Positions 55,643 to 63,231 of a stretch of DNA of 64,000 bases are shown here, piece after piece. The stretch is taken from contig JADKJG010000012.1 in the NCBI GenBank assembly GCA_016722375.1, forward strand, positions 27,091-91,090, in the 5' to 3' direction. Made by a program: the position numbers and the translations under genes. The DNA is from Bacteroidota bacterium (GTDB lineage: Bacteria > Bacteroidota > Bacteroidia > Chitinophagales > LD1). Position 1 is the stretch's first letter. Every line of letters begins with the position of its first letter. The notes under the pieces were generated by a model. That model ran no database searches and was not told where the DNA came from. It worked only from the letters and a program-made list of their open reading frames with translations.

Positions 55643-55852
55643 CAGCGAATCAGTGCTTATCTTCGCGTAATCAGCACACATCTTGACAAGAAGTGTGCTG
55701 ATTAGGAGAAGAAGTGTGCAGCTTTAGACAAGAAGTGTGCTGATTTAGGGAAGAAGTGTGCTGCTTCGCACTAGATGTGTGCTGATTAGCACAGAATCAG
55801 CACAAGATAGCGCGCAATGTGTGCTGATTCGCTGAAGATGTGTGCAAATGAG
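55643..55852. repeat. 21-bp-period degenerate array 4 with flipped units
   Basis: Ten units in exact 21-bp steps from 55643. The direct form has AGAAGTGTGCTGATT or AGATGTGTGCTGATT at 55685, 55706, 55727, 55748, 55769, 55811 and 55832. Units at 55643, 55664 and 55790 are the reverse complement (AATCAGCACACATCTT type). The flips keep the register. The array lies between a gene remnant and the 3' end of the glycan-cluster flippase. Confidence 0.85.
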
Positions 55853-56054
55853 AAAATGATAGGTGTTTTTGGCCAATTTAGCGGATTTGATTTGACAGTT
55901 TTTCCGTTTTATCAAAGTTTAGTGAGCAGACCCTCTAAAGTCATTTAATACAAGCTATATTTTCCCCACGAAGAAGTGTGGTGTTGTAACTCCACATTTC
56001 ATATCAAAACGGCAGGTGTTTTGATTACTACCTGTGTCTGGTATATATTTATGA

Positions 56055-57374
56055 CTAAAAATATTTTGAATGTAGAAATACAACCAAAGCGCATAACACA
56101 AAGCCTACTGAGAAGATTTTATAATCAAAACCTATGTAATAGAGTTTTTCTGAATTAACCCACGATAAGATAAGAATAGCCGTATTTCCCGTTAACAGAC
56201 ATAATGGTACTGCCGATAAGCCGTATGTTGGAATCGTAAAGAAAAGTAGGCTGAGATTTAGAACTGTTCCAATAAAAAAGATAATGGTGTTGTATTCAGT
56301 CTTCTTCGTTATGCCGGCACCTATTGCCGAAAAACGCAGAATTATTTCTTTTATTCCTACCGAAAATGCGAGTACCCCTATGTACTTGATGCCTTCCATA
56401 TACCTTTCATTAGCCAGCAGTTTGACCAATAGATGAGAAAACAAGGTCATGGCAATAATCATGGCAAAAGTGGCTAAGGAGGCATAAGTCTGGGCTTTTT
56501 TGTATATCTGCTTATGATGAGGTTTTTCAAATACTTCCCAGAAGTAAGGTTCCCATATCATTCTTATTACAGCGTAGCTAACAGTAATTAAACCGGCAAT
56601 CTTCAATGCAAATGAATAGATTCCTATTTCCTTTAGGGACAGATGCGAGAGCATAATAAATCGGTTCAAACTGGTGTTGCCCCATGAAATGATAACCACT
56701 GGAACCAAAGGGAGTGAAAAGCGCAGCATATCCCGGGTAAAAGGGGTCTTTAATTTGAAACCCAAATATTTTCTCCAATAGAAGAGTAAAAGACTTAACG
56801 TAATCCCGTATCCGGTAAACTCTCCAATGAATATTCCCTGAATACCAACCTTCTTGTACAGAACAAAAAACAATATAAATCCCAGAACCGAGGTGGTTTG
56901 AAACACACTAAGGAGGGTGTAAGCCAAAGGCTTTTTTCGGTATCTAAGCGCCAGACTAAATAAGGAGACCAGATTGATTAGGGGCAATTTCGCGACGGCT
57001 AATAAAAGAAGCAAGTGTTGTTCCTGCGACCCAAACATGAGTACAGAGATTTGTTTGGAAAAGATAGCAACCAATATTACCAGCGTTATGGAGCACAAGA
57101 ATATAATCGTTACCGCATTGGAGATTAGATCCCTTTTTGCATCGTCCGTTTTTGCTGTATAATAGAATCTCGCCACCGATGACTCCAGTTGTAACATCCC
57201 AACGACCGATAACAATGTTACTAAGGTGACAACTACGTCAATTGTGCCATATTCTGCCGGAGGGAATACTTTGGTATAAAGTGGAATAAGAATAATCCCC
57301 AAGAGATTGTTGACGCCGAAAGAGACTCCGTAAATGAGAAAGTCCTTGAAATGCCTTTTGATTTGGCTAAGCAT
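56055..57374 (-). CDS. Oligosaccharide flippase (Wzx-like)
   Basis: 439 residues with 12 transmembrane helices. The N-terminus FLIYGVSFGVNNLLGIILIP and PLYTKVFPPAEYGTIDVV is typical of polysaccharide flippases of the MOP superfamily. It should export the lipid-linked repeat unit made by the cluster. It is last in the minus-strand glycan cluster, and its start overlaps the preceding stop by 8 bp. A second, unrelated flippase lies at 35351-36844. Confidence 0.9.
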   Translation of the reverse strand: MLSQIKRHFKDFLIYGVSFGVNNLLGIILIPLYTKVFPPAEYGTIDVVVTLVTLLSVVGMLQLESSVARFYYTAKTDDAKRDLISNAVTIIFLCSITLVILVAIFSKQISVLMFGSQEQHLLLLLAVAKLPLINLVSLFSLALRYRKKPLAYTLLSVFQTTSVLGFILFFVLYKKVGIQGIFIGEFTGYGITLSLLLFYWRKYLGFKLKTPFTRDMLRFSLPLVPVVIISWGNTSLNRFIMLSHLSLKEIGIYSFALKIAGLITVSYAVIRMIWEPYFWEVFEKPHHKQIYKKAQTYASLATFAMIIAMTLFSHLLVKLLANERYMEGIKYIGVLAFSVGIKEIILRFSAIGAGITKKTEYNTIIFFIGTVLNLSLLFFTIPTYGLSAVPLCLLTGNTAILILSWVNSEKLYYIGFDYKIFSVGFVLCALVVFLHSKYF

Positions 57375-58924
57375 TTCTCGAATAGATTTCTATGGACTCC
57401 ACTGATTGCTGTAAACTATAATTAGCTAAAAATAAATCGCTTTCTGAAGAAAGCAGGCCCCCTGCATAGAGGGATGTGTTGATCAGAACAACCGCAGGGT
57501 TGTAGCGATCAATGTGGTCTATTATCCAGTTGGGAGAGATAATTTCAAAACTATTATTAAACTGAATCTGAAAGGCTGCTTTATCTTTATAGTAATTGGT
57601 TATGCAGGGCATGAGAGGTGAAAACTTAGAGGCAGATAAAATTTTCATCAATTGGTAATCATTTGAAGTAATCGTTTGGTTGGGGATTGAAATATCGTCC
57701 AAAACACGAAGCACTCTTTCAGGAAGACTTCCTTTATCTCCTGGCTTTTTATCCGATGAATATTTCCTATTGCCAAAAACATAAACTGAAATAAACAGTG
57801 CCCAAAATCCGGAATATATCAACACCCATTTCATGGGAAATATCAGAATGAACATCAGCGTAGCGACAGGGAAGGTGAATTCAAGATAGCGTTGTGGCTC
57901 TCCCAAAAAGCGCGTCCAGCGGAATGAGGTGAGAACAAAAGCCAATAGGGCGATTACCAGTAATTTTGCAAGCACATTCAGGATGGATGTTGTATGTAGA
58001 TCTGTCGCAGGAGTGAAAAAATAGAACACCCCGACTGACATCCAGATAAAGGGCATTCCATAGATGAATTCTACCACCGGATTTGTGAGCATGTAATTTA
58101 ATGCCCTTATTTTACGAGGTTCTTCTTTCAGTTTTTTCCAAAAATCATATACCAAATCCCTCCAGATACTGTACCGGGTTTTGAGGATGAAAATCTCTCC
58201 CAAAAACAAGGCATAATTTCTTTTATGATTGAATTGCCCGATTACGAAATTTTTAGCAACGCGGGGGAGAATTAAAAAATAGGAGCCGAGGGCTAGAACC
58301 GGCAACAATAAGAGTTCAGGCACTCGAAAGAAAAGAACTATAAAAGGCAAAGTGAGTAATACAAATTGAATGGCCATTTGGCTTAGTAGAAATATGACGA
58401 AAACGGCGATAAAAAGGGCAGCAAAGAGCCAGAGGGAAGGATTCAAAAGATAGGCCACTAGCAGATAGATATAAATTTGCCCGGCTAAAAGACCGACACC
58501 ACGAGCAGACAGTCCCATGTTTTTAGCGTTCCAAATGACATAGCTGAAAGGGAATAGATTGAAAACCAGGTTGGCCAGCAAATATTGTATATCGGGAAAG
58601 TGGAGAATGGATTGCATCCAAAACAGAAAGGAATTAAACGCCACTATCTCAAGCAGCTTGACGATTCTGCTTACCCAAACAAATTGTTGGGTGTAAACAG
58701 TTTCGGGTAGGAAAGATAGAATCCAATGGTACAGTTGTGGATAGGCTACATTATGCTCGTTCTTACTTGAAATATAATCTGTAAGAAAACGATGGGTTTT
58801 TTTGATACGGTTTATTATGCTGACATGCACTGCGTGGTCAGATCCCTGCGAATTTCGGACTCCGACAAAGAAAATGAAAAAAAAGATTGGGGGCAAGAAT
58901 ATATACGGCGACGAACCAGTTCAT
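57367..58924 (-). CDS. GT-C-like multi-pass membrane protein, frame break near the start
   Basis: About 519 residues and 10-11 transmembrane helices followed by a ~110-residue soluble C-terminal domain (LPERVLRVLDDISIPNQTIT onward). The first loop has RNSQGSDHAVHVSIINRI, placed like the acidic loop of GT-C glycosyltransferases (Asp-His), so transfer of sugar from a lipid donor or polymerisation is possible. In one frame ATG 58924 starts MNWFVAVYILAPNLFF; after a run of eight A on the plus strand (58877-58884) the reading moves to FIFFVGVRNSQGSDHA. With seven A the two join perfectly. Without correction only a TTG start at 58896 is available. Confidence 0.75.
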
Positions 58925-58978
58925 TAACTTATTATTATTCGGAGGCCGGAAAAGTACTCCATTAAAGTAGTTTAAACA

Positions 58979-59860
58979 TTATCCCAACCGAAAGCCAACA
59001 GTTTTAAAAAAATCAAAAGCACGTATTTCTTCTCCGCAATAGGTAACATCTTTCGCTAGAATAACTCCATTTCCGCATTTTATCAAAACACCTTGCTCAG
59101 GGATTTTTGCCACAACTTGACCGGTTATTGAAAAATAGGAGGGTGACTTCCAAGGGCTTGCTTTTTTAATTACCAGTTTCTCGCCCTTATAATAGGTAAA
59201 TGCGCCTAGTGTGTAGGGCGGGGTTAATGCTCTAATGTGATTAAATACTCTTTCCGCATTCCAATTCCAATCTATTTTTCCGTCTTCCTGTCTGCGACGA
59301 CAGACATAGATAGCGTCTTCTTCTCTTTGAGGTATGGATTTCTTTTCTCGGTGTATTTCAGAAAGTATGGTAGCAATATTTTCAGTGATATATTTTTCCA
59401 GACGTGATTGAATGGTAAGAATGTCATCAGCAAGCTCGATAGTTGTTAGATACTGATGAAAAATAGGACCGCTGTCAATACCGGCATCAGCTTGATGAAT
59501 AGTAATGCCCGTTTTTTCTTCTCCATTGATAATTGACCAGACAAAACCATGAAAGCCACGGTAACGTGGCAATGGTGCATAATGTGTGTTGATGAAAAGA
59601 TATTTATGAAGGTATTTTTGAGAAATCAGCGGAGGGTAGCTCAACATGAAAATAGCATCAAATTGAAATTGCTCAACTTCTGAATAATGGGCAATAACAG
59701 GTATCTTATGATGGTTTGCAAACGCAATTAATGGTTTACCGCTTTCAAAATTGCTATGATCAACTCCCACCGCCACAATTTCAAATCGCGAAGAGTGTGC
59801 ATGCAAAATACACAGGATGTCTTCCAGCACTTTTCCTGCGCCGAGTATAATAAGTTTCAT
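58979..59860 (-). CDS. Formyltransferase-family protein (sugar or tRNA N-formyl transfer type)
   Basis: About 293 residues from ATG 59860. It is related to the methionyl-tRNA formyltransferase fold. The catalytic triad is present: Asn and His in FINTHYAPLPRYRG, and Asp in ADAGIDSGPIFHQ. The C-terminal part (GKIDWNWNAERVFNHIRALT) matches the family's second domain. In a glycan cluster, N-formylation of an amino sugar such as Qui4N or Fuc3N with N10-formyl-THF is the likely role. The start overlaps the aminotransferase stop by 4 bp (ATGA); a GTG at 59872 is less likely. Confidence 0.82.
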   Translation of the reverse strand: MKLIILGAGKVLEDILCILHAHSSRFEIVAVGVDHSNFESGKPLIAFANHHKIPVIAHYSEVEQFQFDAIFMLSYPPLISQKYLHKYLFINTHYAPLPRYRGFHGFVWSIINGEEKTGITIHQADAGIDSGPIFHQYLTTIELADDILTIQSRLEKYITENIATILSEIHREKKSIPQREEDAIYVCRRRQEDGKIDWNWNAERVFNHIRALTPPYTLGAFTYYKGEKLVIKKASPWKSPSYFSITGQVVAKIPEQGVLIKCGNGVILAKDVTYCGEEIRAFDFFKTVGFRLG

Positions 59861-60702
59861 TTTTGATTCCACCTGTGTACTATCTTTAAATATGATTCTA
59901 ATCTAACAAAAGGATTAATAGGAATATGCACTTCTCTGGCTACATGTGTTCTGCCAAGTTCCATTTCAGCTGCTAGCTCTTGTTGAATCGAAAAAAAATC
60001 GAGGGTATTAAAGCCATACATAAATGGGTTGGCGTTTTTGTCATCAGCATAAATTGCAGTAGAAATATTTTTTTTAAGAGTTTGATAAATGGATACGCGT
60101 TTTTTCTTCAACTCAGGAACTACGGGTAGCCACTTCTTTAATTGTTGATATAGAACTGTATCGTCAATACCTTTTATCCCTCTCTCTTTGAATGATAAAA
60201 CGCCGCCATACTTAAACGGAAATATCTTTGTAAGAGAATAAACCGCAAAATCGCCAATGCTGCCCAGTCTGACTCCAGAAGCTGAATAAGAATCAAAAGA
60301 CGAGATACAATCTTCAATGAGCGGAATGTTAAGATCATTAGCTGTCTTCCGAAGACTCATTAATTCAGGATGAGGAAATCCATACGTATGAATAACAAAT
60401 ATTGCTTTGGTCTTATCGGTCAAGACACGTGAAAGTTTGCAATAATTAAATACCGTTGCACTCACACAAGTACTTACATAGCTCGAACCGGTGGTCGTGG
60501 TAATAAATACTTCATCTTCCCACGTGAGATACAAATACTCTACTATAGCCCGAATCGCAGCTGTTCCACTCTGAAACAATTCATATTCATTGCCCGTAAT
60601 TTCTTTTAAATCGCTACTTCCTATTGCGTCAAACTGAGCCAATGCTTCTTCCGGCGATTGTTGGTTCTCACTCAATTGATCTAGAGGAAGTAAGCGAATC
60701 AT
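59857..60702 (-). CDS. Short DegT/DnrJ/EryC1-type aminotransferase
   Basis: 281 residues, against ~370 in typical members. Recognisable parts are ELFQSGTAAIRAIVEYL (cofactor phosphate region), VIHTYGFPHPELMSLRKTAN, PLIEDCISSFDSYSA and GDFAVYSLTKIFPFKYGG, where K159 (or K164) should bind PLP. The C-terminal domain is shortened by about 60 or more residues but still ends in IPINPFVRLESYLKIV. It would provide the amino sugar used by a formyltransferase. It overlaps its neighbours by 4 bp on both sides (ATGA). Confidence 0.75.
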   Translation of the reverse strand: MIRLLPLDQLSENQQSPEEALAQFDAIGSSDLKEITGNEYELFQSGTAAIRAIVEYLYLTWEDEVFITTTTGSSYVSTCVSATVFNYCKLSRVLTDKTKAIFVIHTYGFPHPELMSLRKTANDLNIPLIEDCISSFDSYSASGVRLGSIGDFAVYSLTKIFPFKYGGVLSFKERGIKGIDDTVLYQQLKKWLPVVPELKKKRVSIYQTLKKNISTAIYADDKNANPFMYGFNTLDFFSIQQELAAEMELGRTHVAREVHIPINPFVRLESYLKIVHRWNQK

Positions 60703-61670
60703 ATTAACTCCAGTTTTAAGGAATGTCTGAAATATCCATTCGCACCAAAACTTTCTTTAAACTGAAAAATATTTGCGCGTGCTTGCATATTGACGGAAGA
60801 AGTGCCAAAATCAAAATATTCAAATCCTTGACGCTGTGAATTCAATAAAGTCTCATAGATTAACAAACTAAGACCTTGTTTATTTGCAGTTTCCGGATCA
60901 CTTGCAAGGTAAAAAGATGAATCCGTTTGTTCGTTGATTCGAACATGACCAATACCGGCTAGTGGCTTTCCTTCAAAGTAAGCTACATCACACCAAAAAT
61001 TACGGGGGAATGTTTTACTCAAGTAACTCCACTCTTCAAAGGTGTGAGTTGATTTGGTGCCATGTTTAGCATAAGTTAGTTCAAGTACTTTCCAAAAATC
61101 TTCTAATTTGGCATTTAATATAATTTCGACACCCTCCTTTCTCCCTTTTCGTGCCATATTACGAGCATTGGAAGTAAAGAGGTTATCTTCTAAATCTACA
61201 TCTTTCAATTTTAATATACTAGCAATATCCGAATTGGAAAAACTAAACCCAATTTCTAAAAGAGCAAAATTCAACGTTTCAGAAAAATTTCGACAAAGAA
61301 TACTTACGGGAGGAGTGATAATGCACTCTCGTATTTCTTTCTCAATCAAATAAGATTTTAATGTAGAAGCTACTTTTGCAGCATCCCGATAACTCAAAGC
61401 CTTATTTGTGACTATTCCTCCGAAACTTCCTCCATATGGAGACTTAGCTATTTTTTTTTCGCCCACATTAAATACCGCCATAGGCATCACAGAAAAAATG
61501 TGTTCCCCTTTCATCCACATTAGATGGTTTTCTTTATCGCTAAATTTCTCTTGATGGTATTGGAGAAAATCAAGCCGATGAAAGATTGTGCCGCTATTTG
61601 CTTCTGAAACAAACCGGTTCCAGCGATCAAAATAAGTAGGAGTATAAGGCTGTAAGTTTAAATCGGCCAT
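60699..61670 (-). CDS. FemAB-like/GNAT-fold acyltransferase
   Basis: 323 residues in two GNAT-like halves. YFDRWNRFVSEANSGTIFHR and MPMAVFNVGEKKIAKSPYGG are in the first half. NMARKGRKEGVEI, VAYFEGKPLAGIGHVRINEQ and FEYFDFGTSSVNMQARANIF are in the second. This matches the FemAB-related Acetyltransf_6 type found in polysaccharide clusters. It probably transfers an aminoacyl or acyl group to the cluster's amino sugar. The stop overlaps the aminotransferase start. Confidence 0.8.
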   Translation of the reverse strand: MADLNLQPYTPTYFDRWNRFVSEANSGTIFHRLDFLQYHQEKFSDKENHLMWMKGEHIFSVMPMAVFNVGEKKIAKSPYGGSFGGIVTNKALSYRDAAKVASTLKSYLIEKEIRECIITPPVSILCRNFSETLNFALLEIGFSFSNSDIASILKLKDVDLEDNLFTSNARNMARKGRKEGVEIILNAKLEDFWKVLELTYAKHGTKSTHTFEEWSYLSKTFPRNFWCDVAYFEGKPLAGIGHVRINEQTDSSFYLASDPETANKQGLSLLIYETLLNSQRQGFEYFDFGTSSVNMQARANIFQFKESFGANGYFRHSLKLELI

Positions 61671-61685
61671 ATCATTTTCGTGTAT

Positions 61686-62411
61686 TTATGTCCGGCTCCT
61701 GAAAGGATTTTGGTGAATGAACTCCGATATCGTTAAAGCACTTTGGCCAGTATTTGTCAAGTGATCGAGTACCTCTTTTATAAAAGTGCGAACACCTTTC
61801 GATTCGATGTTTCTGTGTTTCATTAATTCTGCGGGCTGTTGGTAAAATGCCTTAGCCTCTGCATATTGTTTTGCACTTTTTGTATTGATGAAAAGATGTA
61901 TTGGATGAAAATCCAAAATCCATAATTGGATGTTGGACGAGTTCAATATAAATCCCGGCTCGAAATCATAGCCATATTCCCAATGAATGTCATCTTCCCA
62001 ATTATAGGGGATACGGAACAAACCGTTCCATAAGGTATAAGGCACGACTGACTGATAGGGCAGAAAATGGTTAGCATCATATAATAAACCAGCATTCTTA
62101 AACTGATCTAAAAGTATTGTTGACTGGGTCATGCTATGGGAACGAACACCTTTTGCCTGAGGATAAATAAGCAACAACTCACTTATTATGTCAGGAGAAC
62201 TAGTTTGAGGATTTTCAACTTTATTCTGAAGCAGGGGATTGAAATTCGGATGAATGCCGATTTCAAAAAGGGATGTATCTGCTTTTTGTAAAACTTTTGA
62301 GTCATGTGTGGCAAAAAGCGTGAGTGATACCTGATAGCTGCTAAAAAAATCAATGGTATCTTGTATCACCTCTTCGGGTGCCCAATCAATATCGCATGTA
62401 AACAGAATCAT
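61686..62411 (-). CDS. Polysaccharide deacetylase-like protein
   Basis: 241 residues of the NodB-type fold. ILFTCDIDWAPEEVIQDTID holds the Asp motif, FEIGIHPNFNPLL and VRSHSMTQS supply His residues, and WILDFHPIHLFI is the last motif. This form resembles WbmS-like proteins of O-antigen clusters. Deacetylation of a sugar would make a free amine for the formyl- or acyltransferase next door. Its ATG overlaps the corrected stop of the upstream formyltransferase by 4 bp. Confidence 0.75.
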   Translation of the reverse strand: MILFTCDIDWAPEEVIQDTIDFFSSYQVSLTLFATHDSKVLQKADTSLFEIGIHPNFNPLLQNKVENPQTSSPDIISELLLIYPQAKGVRSHSMTQSTILLDQFKNAGLLYDANHFLPYQSVVPYTLWNGLFRIPYNWEDDIHWEYGYDFEPGFILNSSNIQLWILDFHPIHLFINTKSAKQYAEAKAFYQQPAELMKHRNIESKGVRTFIKEVLDHLTNTGQSALTISEFIHQNPFRSRT

Positions 62412-63218
62412 TTCTCAATTATTTCGGCATCCCAAATAATGACTTTTTTATTTGCGACATCAAACCATGCAATTAAGATAGGGTTTGGTTTGCGCTCGGA
62501 TGAAATTTCTAATATTATCTGCACTCCATGTCCAATCAATTTTTCCGTCGGCAGGTGATCGTTGGGGATAAATTTTTTGCTTGGATAAATTCTGGGGGGT
62601 GATTTTTATTTTTTTCACTCCCTGCTTCAGACTGGTGTTCAATATTTCTATCGAAGTATGTGTAGCTTTATCATATAACGTTTTAATGTTGTCATTAGCA
62701 CTAATTTTTATTTTTTTCTGTGCAATAATGTCTCCATCATCTACTCCATCACTTAATTTAAAAAGCGAAACACCTGTTTGATTTTCGCCGTTTATCATCG
62801 CCCAAACCAAGGGTGCTCCCCCAGCATAATCTGGAAGCAATGATGCATGAATTCCCCAAGCGCCGTATTTGGACAAGTTCCGTATGCTTGCCGGGATCAT
62901 ATAATACCATCCCATCACCAAAATAACATCTGGGTTGATTTTTTTGATCAGCCCCTCGTAATCAGATAGTTTGTGGCCCTGTGTCCCATTAATTTCGTGG
63001 TAAGGCACCTTCAATTTTTTAGCTATTGACTTGAGGTCAGCGAAATTGGTATTCCTGACTTTAGCTTTACTATAGGAAATTGAGAAAGTCTTTGGTACTG
63101 CAAAAACAGCTTTGACAACTGTGGATTTCTGACTAATTAGCGAATTTAATACTGCTTCGCTGAATGTAGTTGCACCTAAAAATACGCAAGTCATCATAGA
63201 TTTTGTCCGGTTTATCAT
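62408..63218 (-). CDS. Second formyltransferase-family protein, C-terminus out of frame
   Basis: The first 248 residues are formyltransferase-like: VILVMGWYYMIPASIRNL, GIHASLLPDYAGGAPLVWAM and LSDGVDDGDIIAQ. The canonical catalytic Asn two residues before His is Gly here (G122-I-H124). After IRAQTKPY the frame ends at 62460. One frame over, the tail AWFDVANKKVIIWDAEIIEK continues to a TGA that overlaps the next ATG by 4 bp (ATGA), as at other junctions in this operon. A one-base surplus near 62471-62477 explains it. A role in amino-sugar or acyl-group modification is inferred. The start could be Met8 or Met9. Confidence 0.78.
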
Positions 63219-63231
63219 ATATATTTTTCAA

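Larger units (their letters stand above)
55066..56054. other. 989-bp intergenic region with gene remnant and 21-bp array
   Basis: 55066-55370 shows no coding signal I can support. 55373-55597 reads as a short protein fragment. 55643-55852 is 21-bp array 4. 55853-56054 holds no recognisable feature up to the end of the convergent flippase gene. Confidence 0.65.

Noticed and set aside
55643..55852. CRISPR array
   Set aside because: Units are contiguous 21-bp repeats without spacers, and no cas genes are present.
58979..59860. Housekeeping methionyl-tRNA formyltransferase
   Set aside because: It is embedded by ATGA overlaps in a glycan-modification cluster and has no def partner.
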